Shown here in pieces: positions 1 through 10,251 of a stretch of 64,000 nt of DNA (position 1 is the first letter of the stretch; every line of letters begins with the position of its first letter). The notes under the pieces were generated by a model. It saw only the letters and a program-made list of their open reading frames with translations. It was not told the origin of the DNA and searched no databases. The stretch covers positions 2,557,055 through 2,621,054 of the forward strand of contig JADEYG010000007.1 in the NCBI GenBank assembly GCA_016906335.1, in the 5' to 3' direction. The position numbers and the translations under genes were made by a program. This stretch comes from Novakomyces olei (lineage: Eukaryota; Ascomycota; Novakomycetes; Novakomycetales; Novakomycetaceae).

Positions 1-820
1 GGCTAGACACGGATTTCATAAGCCACATCTTTGGCACTGCTAAAAACGGTATTATCTAATAGTCGTCGTTATGTGTGATGAATTGATTGACAATTGAATA
101 TTTTGCAATTGTATTTGCCAGCGATCTTATGGTTCCATTCAATAGGCAGCAATGAAACCAAACTAATAAGTAATCGGGTACCCGTCTGCGTACTAGAAGC
201 CGTGAAGGAAATGTTAAAGTTGTTGTTCTTATTTTGTGTAATCACAGATTTACGCAAATTCCAAAGACTATGACAGATATCTTTATTCCAAGCGAGTACA
301 ATTTTAAGACGGACGAGTTCCGCTGCTTTCAAAGAACTCTCTTTAATTGGGTCAAGGACAGAGCAGACTGGAGCTGATATTCTGCCACAGTATAAAAGCC
401 TTTTTGAATTAGATTTGTAAAGAATTCCTGGCAAGGGACAATCATATGGCAGGCGTATCACGGGATCATCTCGTGGTATTTGTTATATAGTGTTCCTCAG
501 AATTATATGTTACTTATAATAAAGTAAGTGGACTTCCTGATTTTAGACTCCATATATACTCGGTTGATCTGATAATTAACAAAGTTTAAACTATCTTTGA
601 CAGAATTACTTGGCTAGATTTGCACATATTGCGCTAGAGTTCGCTTAAAGATGACTAATCGCTGACAAACGCTCACGCGTTTGATTTCCTATGACGATGA
701 AAGCTTTAAAAGACAGTAGTCGCGCCAAGTGTCTCGTCAAATCCCAGCTTTTGCATTTCGTATTGTCTGAAGATTATCTATTTACTCCACCATCAAGTAA
801 ATAGTTAAATTGACTGCAAA
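1..820. other. Left-edge spacer without supported gene
   Basis: No convincing gene is visible. An open frame on the minus strand at 69-461 starts at GTG, contains no recognisable domain and has no ATG at its head, so I do not call it. The last 150 bp before the NmrA-like gene are AT-rich and presumably hold its promoter. Confidence 0.5.
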
Positions 821-1663
821 ATGACAAGCGTTGCGGTATACGGCACTGACGGATTTCTTTTTTCTCCAGTATTTAAAGCTCTCACGCTACCAGCGTTTCG
901 AAATCATTTCAAATTCCCTGTACGCGCAATTACGCGGAATAAAGGAGATAAACAGGATACTGCCGATCTCGAATACGTACAGGCAAACGATGAGCCGTCG
1001 TTGCTTCAGGCTTTCAAAGGATATGATGTCATTGTATCTTTGGTTGGTGTGAAGGCAGATTTGGATTTGTTGGCAAGGGTCGTTGTCGAAACACATCCGA
1101 AATTGTATATCCCCTCACAGTTCGGTGTGGATGTCGACACTATTTCTCTCGACATTCTCGGCTTCAAAAAGGCACATTCACAAAAAGTACGGGAAGGCGG
1201 TGTGAAGACTGTCGACGTCGCCACTTCGTTTTTCTTTGCACCGGGGTCCTGGAATGATAGCAAAGACTTGAATTTGGTGTTTAACCTTGAAGGCGAAAAG
1301 GCGGTAATTTTGGGGTCGCCCGATACTCAAGGCGCTTACACTTCTCTCGAAAATGTTGGAGAAACAGTGGCCTCTTTGGCTGCCTTTAAGGACCCGCAAA
1401 AGATCCCAGACAAAGTGAGAGTTGCATCATTTAAACAAACACTCGAGGAACGAGCAAATGCGATATTGGGGAAAAATTTTGCCAAGGAATATGTGCCATA
1501 CACGGAAGCTCTTAAAACTTCGAAAAAGTTGTTGGAAGATGGCCAGGCTGATTTTATGTATTTTCTGAGAACGATATTTGCTTCAGGTGCTTTGAACTGG
1601 GATTGGGATTCGAACGAGCTGCTCAACCCGAAAGAATCGCTATTCAAATGGACATCACCGTAG
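821..1663 (+). CDS. NmrA-like / isoflavone reductase-like NAD(P)-binding protein
   Basis: Single-exon 280-residue protein starting at ATG 821. It has the layout of NmrA-like short-chain reductases: an N-terminal Rossmann strand (SVAVYGTDGF, where the usual GxxGxxG is degenerate), then ITRN after the second strand, the VIVSLVGV segment and the YIPSQFGVD motif typical of the isoflavone-reductase-like subgroup. Such proteins are reductases or NAD(P)-sensing regulators; NmrA itself restrains nitrogen-regulatory GATA factors. That would fit the nitrogen-related neighbours, but the subgroup cannot be settled from sequence alone. The weakened glycine motif makes cofactor binding uncertain. Confidence 0.75.
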   Translation: MTSVAVYGTDGFLFSPVFKALTLPAFRNHFKFPVRAITRNKGDKQDTADLEYVQANDEPSLLQAFKGYDVIVSLVGVKADLDLLARVVVETHPKLYIPSQFGVDVDTISLDILGFKKAHSQKVREGGVKTVDVATSFFFAPGSWNDSKDLNLVFNLEGEKAVILGSPDTQGAYTSLENVGETVASLAAFKDPQKIPDKVRVASFKQTLEERANAILGKNFAKEYVPYTEALKTSKKLLEDGQADFMYFLRTIFASGALNWDWDSNELLNPKESLFKWTSP

Positions 1664-2371
1664 ATATTATTCAATTTTCAAAATTGGAGCCAGATTATAA
1701 ATAAAAGTCAGTTGAAGTATGATTAATTTGTAAAATATTTGGTAGTTTGATGTGCGACGCTGAAATTAATCTCTTTTCATTACGGTAGTGTAGTTATCTC
1801 CCAACAAATAACACTTTACGTGGATCAGCTATAGTTTTTGCTTGATAATGGGTTGCACCAAAATGATATTATTCTTTGGACACCGCTCCCGACAGTTTCT
1901 GCTCTATGTTGATCAAAGAAGCGGCTACTCATAATACTGTGATAACACTTGATAAGAAAGAATTTGTCAAAAATATTAAGAAACTGTCGTCTTGAGTAAT
2001 TATGTTCAAACAGATGTCAAAACGTGTATCCGCGATTTATCATCCTCCACTAATTGAGCTTATTTGAACTCTTGTGTTTACTGGCTCATTTCATATGAAA
2101 TAACCCCGCAACAAAGCGTACCAGATTATACTTAATTTTACGGATCGATAGATCAAGCCCACGTAAGATAGGCGATTAATATAGCCGTTATAGCCGAAAG
2201 TATTCTAAATTACGCATTTGACACGAATAGACCATTGGAGAAAATAGAAAAGGAAGGGTGGACGCAGAAAGCGCAGATAAATCTCTAACTGCAGGCAAAA
2301 AAGCAGCTTCAAACTCTTCGAAAACAACTCAGAATTATCTCAAGTCAATAAAGAAAGAGAAGAAAGCTGAA
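1664..2371. promoter_or_regulatory. Spacer and presumed promoter of MFS transporter
   Basis: About 700 bp of AT-rich DNA with no gene. Scattered GATA cores occur (a GATAAG at about 1951 and AAGATAGGCGA near 2167), which could serve nitrogen-regulatory GATA factors. Such short cores are common by chance. Confidence 0.3.
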
Positions 2372-4188
2372 ATGGATTTTGACGAAGTTCCCGGCACTAT
2401 TAAACTTGTGGATGTCAGCCATAACCTCAGCAGCCTAGCGCATAACAGCCATGGAGACCACGATATTTTGCTACACCCAGTTCCTAGCACGAATCCTGAA
2501 GACCCGCTTAACTGGCCGGACTGGAGAAAAAATCTTTCAATCGCGAGTGCCTTAATATACGTAATTGCTATCGGCATTGCAACAGCAACTATATACTCTG
2601 TGCTCACCCCTATATCAGAAGCCACGGGACTAACATTATCAGATTTGAACAACGGAACAGGGTTTCTGTTTCTTTTTCTTGGTATTGGAAATCTTTTTTG
2701 GCAGCCAGTTGCACTTACATTTGGTCGACGAGGGGTTTATTTAATTTCATTGCTTGGATGTACCGGATTTACCATATGGACACCGCATGTTGACGGGTAC
2801 CAGCAGTGGATAGCTAACAGGATTTTAATTGGTCTTTTCTCTGCACCAGTTGAAAGTCTGGCAGAGGTCTCGATTGCAGACGTAACATTTGCTCATCAAA
2901 GGTCAACTTATATCGGTATATACATGCTTAGTTTACTGGGCTCCAACTACTTTGCTCCCATAATAGCCGGGTTCATTGCAGACGGTCAGGGTTGGCCTTG
3001 GTCACTATACTGGGGAGGAATCATTACCTTTGGTGGTTTTATTATTCTCTTTTTCACCATGGAAGAGACCAAGTTTGATCGACGTGCCTATATTATTGAA
3101 GGTGATACTGCACCAGAGTCAATCGTAGCAAAAACTTCGAAAAGCGAAACGCTACCGTCGAAAGAAAAAGCCGATGAGAACCAAGTACAGTGTAATAAAG
3201 ATGGTACAGCAACAGAAAACGGAATCGTTTATACTCGTAAATCATACCTTCAAAAGCTATCATTCTTCACTTTTGACAAGAACTCCAAAGTTAATTGGAT
3301 TCGGCTTTGGTCTCGACAGGTTGAGGTGTTGTTTTTCCCGGTCGTCTTTTGGAGTGGATTTATGTATGGCGCCAGCATTATTTGGTATTCTGTACTCAAT
3401 GCTACTGCTTCAAGTGTGTTCTCGTCACCGCCTTACAACTTTTCTCCTGCAATGGCTGGTGTTACGTACGTTGCGCCTCTAATTGGAGCTTTACTGTCAA
3501 GCCAAATTTCCGGTCGTATGGGTGACTGGCTGGTTTTAATACTGGCCAGAAAGAATCGTGGTGTGTTTGAGCCGGAGCAGAGGCTTTGGCTTTATCTTAT
3601 TTCAGCGCTAATTTGCCCTGCGGGATTGATTTTATGGGGTGTTGGAGCAGCTCGAGGGGTGTCTTGGGGCGGACTTTGCGTGGGATTTGGAATGATTGCT
3701 TTCACCTGCGTTATGGGAGGCACATTGCCTCTCACATATTCTATCGACAGTTTCAAAAACATATCGGGTGACGCTGTGACTGCAATACTTCTAATACGGG
3801 TTAGATTATAATATTTTTTCAGTCATTTGTTTTTCAGGTTTATGTGGTTAAATATTGTTTGCAATCTATTCAATCCACAATGCCAACTTCATTTCATTCT
3901 ATCTTTTGCGTTTACCGCGTACTCCCATATTTTTATTCTATGTATAAACGTGTCCTTATCTAAATATATTTCAGCAATAGCTAATTACAGAATTGCATGA
4001 CCTTTGGCATGAACTATGGCATTACTCCGTTTATTGAGAAGTGTGGCTACCAAAATACGTTTGTAGCTTGTGCATTTATGTCTCTGGCTTTTTTCATGAG
4101 CTCGGTGCCGATGATTTATTTCGGAAAGCGGCTGAGAAAATTCAACAAGCACCAATACATCCGTCTGTCAGAGACATCTATACATTAG
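2372..4188 (+). CDS. MFS transporter (DHA1-like), two exons
   Basis: Twelve-segment major facilitator protein of about 541 residues. The frame is open from 2258, but that codon is GTG; the first in-frame ATG is 2372 (MDFDEVPGTIKL). The sequence DPLNWPDWRK before the first membrane segment and the LTFGRRGVYLIS loop mark the fungal DHA1 family. Exon 1 is 2372-3799 and exon 2 is 3991-4188. The 191-nt intron has donor GTTAGA and branch-like GCTAAT just before ACAG, and joining restores the family motif LIRNCMTFGMNYGITPF. The substrate is unknown. Its position beside the carbamoyl-amino acid hydrolase suggests import of a nitrogen compound, which is inference only. Confidence 0.85.
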
Positions 4189-4482
4189 AGCAGCTAGAGT
4201 TTGGGTTATTTTGAATTAGTAATTATTATTTCTTCGTATCTATATCCGAATTTTTCGTTAATTTGAAAACACTAACTAAGCCTCAGATAGTGGCGACAGC
4301 ATTGCGACTGATATAATTATTATATATATTTTCTTAAAGTCTGATTGGATAATATATCTGGCGGTTATTCCAAACGTGGGATGAATCGATAAGAGGGAGC
4401 GGGAAATCTCCGAAACTTTTAATACAAGTGAAAACAATTCTCTACATTGAAATAAATATTATACTTGTTCATAAGAACTAAA
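4189..4482. promoter_or_regulatory. Promoter region with GATAAG core
   Basis: Short AT-rich spacer between the transporter and the amidohydrolase. A GATAAG core lies near 4389, about 95 bp before the ATG. It is a candidate nitrogen-catabolite GATA site, not independently supported. Confidence 0.3.
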
Positions 4483-5876
4483 ATGGCATCGAGTCGACTT
4501 GCTCAACGCTGTAGAGCTTTGAGTAGGCATATAAACGGTGACGAGCTTTTTTCGGAGATTAACTCAACTGCCCAATTAGCTGGAAGTCTGCCTGAAGGTG
4601 GAGTTGAGCGGCTGGCATTAGATCAGCATGATTTAGTCATACGAAAATGGTTCGCATCACAAGCTGCTCAGCTTGGATTACAATATTCTGTGAATGATAT
4701 GGGATGCCAGCGAATTAGTCTTCCCGGCCTTGAAAACAATAGTCCGCCAATAGGTATTGGGAGTCATTTTGATACTACGCCAAAAGGCGGAAAGTTTGAT
4801 GGCGTACTCGGTATGCTGTGTGGGCTGCAGGTGTTGCGGGCGTACAAATTAGCCGGCGTCGTTCCCCGATTCCCAATTTCTTTAATAAATTGGACGGGTG
4901 AGGAAGGATCGAGGTAATCCCGTTGAAGAGTAAATTCAGCCAGATGTTGTAAATTCAAGCTGGCTTACGACATAGATTTGGGCAAGGTTGTATTGCGAGC
5001 ATGGTCTGGTCTGGAGTGACACCTATGGAAAGTGCTTGGAAGCAAACAGATAATAAAGGAAATAGCTTATTGTCGGTATTGAGGCATACAGGATATTTGG
5101 GATCCGTAAAAACTGATCCATTCGATGATCCTCTGAGATGCCATTTTGAAGTACATATAGAACAAGGCAGCAGACTATCAGCAATGAACATTCCCTTAGC
5201 AGTAACTTCCTCAAATCAAGGAAGTTGCTGGTCTAAAGTTTGGCTGGAGGGCGTCAGCCGGCATTCTGAAACAACACCGTTTGTGGTAAGAAATGAGTAT
5301 TATCTTTATATTTTTATTCCCTAATCTAATCTATTTTTGAAGGAGCGGCACGATGCACTTTGCGGTGCGGCCAGAATGATTTTGGCTATTCGGGATATAT
5401 CGCGAGATTGTTATGGCGTTGGAACAGTTACTATAATAAACTCGCTACCACAATCTGGCGCAAACATCCCTGGAAATACTGCATTTCTTTATTCCGTTCT
5501 GAATGAAGATAAAGCAATGCTTGATTTACAGAAAGCAAGAGTGGCGCAAGTGTTGGCTGAAATAGCTAAATCTGAAGGACTGAAGATTAAAGTTGAAAAG
5601 CAAATGGATATAGATCCATTTCAATACGATAAGAAGGCAGTCGAAAGTGTGCTTTGTGCTATGGACGAGCTTGGGTTACCACAAACCTCTTTAGTAAGTC
5701 ATACAATGCACGACTCTTCGTTTACAAACAAAAAAGTACCGTCTGCTGTAATCTTTGTACGGTGCAAGGACGGAATTTCTCATAATCCGCTTGAGTATGC
5801 CTCATTGGAAGACTGCGAAATTGGTGCAAAGGCGCTATTGTATGCCGTAGAACATTTTTCGATTAATGCCGAATAA
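4483..5876 (+). CDS. M20-family N-carbamoyl-L-amino acid hydrolase / allantoate amidohydrolase-like
   Basis: Three exons (4483-4913, 4976-5285, 5343-5876) give 424 residues, the normal size for the amidase/hydantoinase-carbamoylase branch of M20 metallopeptidases. The frame is open from a TTG at 4465, but the first ATG is 4483. Metal-ligand signatures are present: GSHFD with KGGKFDGVLG, the paired glutamates of WTGEEGSR, HIEQG, and MHDSSF near the C-terminus. Removing the introns rebuilds the family motif EEGSRFGQGCIASMVWSGV. Enzymes of this family release ammonia, CO2 and an amine or amino acid from N-carbamoyl compounds (beta-ureidopropionate, allantoate, N-carbamoyl amino acids). The Dcg1-like hydantoin racemase and NCS1 permease 15 kb away favour a ureide or hydantoin pathway. 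Confidence 0.88.
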
Positions 5877-6644
5877 AGCTGCGCGAGGAGTACTCTTTAT
5901 CATGACGCGCACTAAATTTAGCTTTATTGAACACGCACAGTAAACTGCCTAAACTCCACGTAAATGCGGACTCACATTGAGGATCAAATTTTCTAATGAG
6001 GGGCCAAAAAGATTTTAAAATTGACGCTGATAAACATAATTCGCAATAGTTGAAATTAATATTTATTATAATTTTTTTGAGTTCTAGTCAATCTACAATT
6101 AATTCCTACTGGTCTAGTAGTTGTTCGCTTGATACTTTGATCTGAACAATCAATGCAATCCAGATTATTATAAATCGCACAGATATTAAATTGTGAGACA
6201 CACGCTCTTTAAAATTGAAGCAAGGAAATTTAAGATTAAAAGAGGAATATATATTATAGAGCTTCATAGATACATAAACATTTATATATCTCTCCTTCCT
6301 CCCATCTCATGAAGAACTCATGAGCCCTAACATATGAGCATGATGGGGACATTTATTCAAGTTACAGGTATACAATATCGACCAGTGACAAATTTCAGCT
6401 AGAATTATGGACAAGTTTAATCTCAATCAGCCATTTATGCGTTGCTACTAATATAATCGTCGAGAACACAGTTGCTACGGCACCAATGTACCGTGGTTTG
6501 GTGTGTCTCGTTTATTATAGAATACGGATCACTTTTACTTTAATTTCAGGCCAGAAAACTTTCGCTCTCTTTTGCTTATATCTAAAGTCTCCTAATATTA
6601 AATAGTACCAAGTTGCCAATAAGCAGATAGAGTTTCTCGCGGCA
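5877..6644. other. Spacer upstream of NRPS-like gene
   Basis: About 770 bp, very AT-rich, with no coding signal. It must include the promoter of the NRPS-like gene. I did not find an ATCWGATAA site here, unlike at the siderophore transporter promoter. Confidence 0.4.
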
Positions 6645-9600
6645 ATGCACGTGATAGACACGACAAGAGACCTGTCGGCGTTGCTCGAGGATCAGGTTCG
6701 AGCTACGCCAGAACTGATTGCGTTGGAGGACGGCGAAAGGGTTCTGACTTATGCGCAGCTCGACCATGAAGTCTCAAAATTGGCTTCGAAATTGCGTCAG
6801 TTTGGCGTTGGACGCGACAGCTTAGTCGGGGTTCTGATGGGCCGAAGTGCGGACTATGTAATATCTTGCTTGGCAGCTCTTCGTGCTGGTGGAGCTTTTC
6901 TTGTTCTTGAACTTGCGTATCCGCCGCAAATGCTGGCTGATGCTATTCGCTATGCTTTGCCAAAAGTTTTGGTTTCTCAGGCACAGCACATAGGACAACT
7001 GAAGACGAATATTCCTATCATTGCGATTGACGAGCTATCGTTACAACCTAATGGTGAGGCAGTGGAAAGCTTGAAACGTACAGGAGAAAAGCTGAATGGG
7101 CACAATTTGCTCAACCACAATTCGGACCCATTGAGCGGAAGCGTTTCGAACGGAACTTGTTCTGAAACAGACACGATAAGTGCAAACGATCTGGATAGAC
7201 TTGCGTTTGTCTCTTACTCCTCAGGAACAACAGGAAGGCCCAAAGGTATTGCCAATCCTCACAGAGCACCTGTTCTTTCGTATGATTTGCGCTTCAAATT
7301 GAGCGATTTACATCCCGGTGACCGTGTGGCCTGTAACGTGTTTTTCATTTGGGAAATAATACGTCCTCTTCTGCGCGGAGCTACAGTGATAACTGTACCA
7401 GACGAGAAGAGTTACGATGCTACGGGACTGGTAGAATTGCTAAGGGCAAAGCGTGTCACTGAAACTCTAATGACTCCCACGCTATTGGCTACAATTTTAG
7501 CCCGTTATCCACAATTGGGAGAGCGCCTACCCCATCTAAGAACATTGTGGTTAAACGGGGAGGTCGTAACCACGGACTTAGCCCGTAGAGGCTTAAAAGC
7601 AATGCCAAAAGTCAGATTGCTCAATTGCTACAGCGCCAGTGAAACTCACGAAATTGCCTGTGGTGACATCCGAGAAATGTTTGATCCGGAAGCTCGGGTT
7701 GTTTCTGTTGGACCTCCAATGGACCCAAAGCATGCTTATATTTTGGACAAATATGGGAAGCAAGTCGCGCTGGGCGACAGTGGGGAATTGGTTATCGGTG
7801 GAGATATGCTGGCCCGGGAATATTTAAACCTTCCGGAAACAACAGCGGAAGCTTTTCGCCCGGATCCCTTTGATGGAAGAGTCGGAGCACGGATGTACAG
7901 AACCGGAGATACTGCCCGCATTATTCCGTCATCAGGACTTTTGGAAATTACGGGACGCGTTGGTACAATGATAAAAATCAGAGGGTACAGTGTATGGCCT
8001 GGAGCAGTAGAAAATGCTATTCTCGCACATTTAGCAGTCGCACATTGTGCAGTTGTAGCTCATGGCGAAGAGCTGGATCGGAAGCTGGTAGCGTATTTCG
8101 TCCCCGAAAAGGAAGGGATAGAAGAGGAGAATGAAAACAGTGAGAATGTAGTTGGTAAAAACGGACAGCCAGAAGCGAACAACAGAGAGCTCAAGAGGCC
8201 ATCAATTTCCATTGATAAACAGGGACTGAGTCCGTCAGCCCGAAGAGTCTTGTCTGCACATTTAGCTCATTATATGATCCCCACGCTTTGGGTGGAAATG
8301 GATCAGCTGCCTACGCACGAAGTATCAGGAAAAGTGAACCTTAAGGCTTTGCCTCCTCCTCAAGCCAGATATTCGCACACGAGTGCAGAAGAAAAATCGG
8401 AAAAGGATCAAAAAATAAGCCTTCAAGATATCGCTGCTATGTGGGCTGCCTCTCTAAATATTCCGTACAATGTTATTATGCAACAGGAGCATGATTTTTT
8501 CGATCTTGGAGGCCATTCGTTGGCGCTAGTTAATATCGTCACTCAGCTGACTTCCCGTTACGGGTTCCCTGTGCCACTGGCCGGTCTGGCCGGAAGTCCT
8601 ACGCTTAAAGGCCATTTGCAAGTCATTTGCAACGCCCGTGATGGCCATACTGCAGCAGTGCAGGCAGATTTGCCGCAAGTGCTGAAATCGGATGTTGTTT
8701 TGCCAGAGGATGTTTTTCCGGTAAAGCAAACTTTGTTTACTCGGCTGAGTGATGCCAAAGTCGTTTTGCTTACCGGTGTTACTGGATTCCTGGGGCCTTT
8801 TATACTCAACAGTATATTGGAAACGACTGACGCTCGTGTTATTTGTCTTGTACGCTTTGCCGATATTGCAAGCGATAAAAAGGCGGCTGGAATGGCTCGG
8901 GTTAGGAATACTCTATTGGATTTGGGTCTCTGGAAAGATGCAATCTTGGACAGAATAGAAATTTTACCAGCTAACCTTGGTCGCAGCCATTTGGGCCTGC
9001 CTACTGAACTTTACGAGGAAATCGTTGCTAGAGTAGAAGTTGTTATTCACTCTGCTGCCTCTGTTAATTTATCCTATCCATACGCGGCCATGCAAGGCTC
9101 AAACGTGGTTGGCACACGAGAAATATTACGGTTTTCTTGTTTAGCTGGTGCAACACTGCATCATATATCAACGAACGGAGTTTTGCCTGGGTCGGTTAGT
9201 GGCTGGACTGAGGAGGCAATGGTACCCATTGATAAGGTGCCCACGGAGATTTCCGGGGGCTATGGCCAAACCAAATGGGTAGCGGAACAACTTGTTTTGG
9301 AGGCCGGCAAACGTGGGTTGCCCGTCCGAATCTACCGGCCGGGAACCATAAGTGGGCATAGCCGGTTTGGATCAAGTAACACGTATGACTTACTGAACGC
9401 ATTAATCGTGGAATCATTGCAAATAGGCTGTGCGCCGAAGGTTGATGGATGGTACGCGGAAATGACACCTGTTGATTTTGTGAGTAGCGCAATCCGGGGG
9501 CTTGGGGATGTGCAAGAAACCGGCCAACAATTCGTTTTTCACATTGGTGATCCCAGACCGATAACCGCAAAGCACGTGTTTCAGATTTGTTCCGAACTAG

Positions 9601-9884
9601 GATATCCCACGCAACCACTTGAGTGGGATGAGTGGGTTAAAGTATGGACAGAGTCGCGTAGCAAAAGTGGGGACAATATTTTTACTATTGATATCCTCCG
9701 TCGTGGGATGCCTCAAGTTGAGAGTTTACGAGAAACGACGGTGCTTAATGATGCACTGACCAGTCCTTTTTTCAAACAATTGCATTTGGAAAGGCCGAGT
9801 GTAGATGACCGTCTTTGGCAGGTTTATCTGAGGCATTTTTACGGCAGAGGCTGGCTGCCCAGACTTCCACAGCAGAAAAAGTAA
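6645..9884 (+). CDS. NRPS-like A-T-R reductase (Lys2/carboxylic acid reductase architecture)
   Basis: Single exon, 1079 residues. Domain order: adenylation (about 10-560) with A3 core YSSGTTGRPKG near 190, NCYSASETHE near 326, YRTGDTARI near 417 and GRVGTMIKIRGYSV near 440; thiolation/PCP with DFFDLGGHSLALV near 620 (phosphopantetheine serine present); thioester reductase from about 705, with Rossmann motif LTGVTGFLGPFIL and a YGQTK catalytic pair near 870. This architecture activates a carboxylic or amino acid, loads it on the carrier and releases an aldehyde reductively, as in Lys2. It is shorter than Lys2 (about 1390) because the long N-terminal extension is missing, so it is unlikely to be the housekeeping enzyme. 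The substrate cannot be read from sequence by eye. The convergent neighbour is a siderophore transporter. Confidence 0.88.
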   Translation: MHVIDTTRDLSALLEDQVRATPELIALEDGERVLTYAQLDHEVSKLASKLRQFGVGRDSLVGVLMGRSADYVISCLAALRAGGAFLVLELAYPPQMLADAIRYALPKVLVSQAQHIGQLKTNIPIIAIDELSLQPNGEAVESLKRTGEKLNGHNLLNHNSDPLSGSVSNGTCSETDTISANDLDRLAFVSYSSGTTGRPKGIANPHRAPVLSYDLRFKLSDLHPGDRVACNVFFIWEIIRPLLRGATVITVPDEKSYDATGLVELLRAKRVTETLMTPTLLATILARYPQLGERLPHLRTLWLNGEVVTTDLARRGLKAMPKVRLLNCYSASETHEIACGDIREMFDPEARVVSVGPPMDPKHAYILDKYGKQVALGDSGELVIGGDMLAREYLNLPETTAEAFRPDPFDGRVGARMYRTGDTARIIPSSGLLEITGRVGTMIKIRGYSVWPGAVENAILAHLAVAHCAVVAHGEELDRKLVAYFVPEKEGIEEENENSENVVGKNGQPEANNRELKRPSISIDKQGLSPSARRVLSAHLAHYMIPTLWVEMDQLPTHEVSGKVNLKALPPPQARYSHTSAEEKSEKDQKISLQDIAAMWAASLNIPYNVIMQQEHDFFDLGGHSLALVNIVTQLTSRYGFPVPLAGLAGSPTLKGHLQVICNARDGHTAAVQADLPQVLKSDVVLPEDVFPVKQTLFTRLSDAKVVLLTGVTGFLGPFILNSILETTDARVICLVRFADIASDKKAAGMARVRNTLLDLGLWKDAILDRIEILPANLGRSHLGLPTELYEEIVARVEVVIHSAASVNLSYPYAAMQGSNVVGTREILRFSCLAGATLHHISTNGVLPGSVSGWTEEAMVPIDKVPTEISGGYGQTKWVAEQLVLEAGKRGLPVRIYRPGTISGHSRFGSSNTYDLLNALIVESLQIGCAPKVDGWYAEMTPVDFVSSAIRGLGDVQETGQQFVFHIGDPRPITAKHVFQICSELGYPTQPLEWDEWVKVWTESRSKSGDNIFTIDILRRGMPQVESLRETTVLNDALTSPFFKQLHLERPSVDDRLWQVYLRHFYGRGWLPRLPQQKK

Positions 9885-10251
9885 GAATTTTTGAAGTGAG
9901 CAGTTGCATATTTTGGCTGAAGCAATATGATTTTAGAGATTTAGAAAAAATGCACACAATTGTTTAGCTGTTGCATTTCTTGTCATAAGATGAAAGGTTT
10001 TCTCGTGGTATATGAGAACTGCGTATGGTATTTATGTGTTAAGTTAATACAAATGGGTTGGAAATTTAGAGCTTTAGTGACAGAGAATCTAATAATCTAC
10101 TACATTATTTTGAGCCGTAGCAGGTAAAATGCTTTTCTTAATACGTTTATTCATATTTTTATTTATTTATCTGGACTATAAGTTATTAATCCACTTTATA
10201 AACACGCAACTATAAGAAAGTGCCCCTTTACTCTTCTAGTCCCTTGTTTAT
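9885..10251. terminator. Convergent 3' intergenic region
   Basis: AT-rich spacer between the convergent NRPS-like gene and the siderophore transporter. It presumably holds both polyadenylation regions. No other feature is seen. Confidence 0.3.

Noticed and set aside
69-461. 130-residue open frame on the minus strand
   Set aside because: It starts at GTG, has no ATG at its head, shows no domain, and lies in AT-rich DNA at the window edge.
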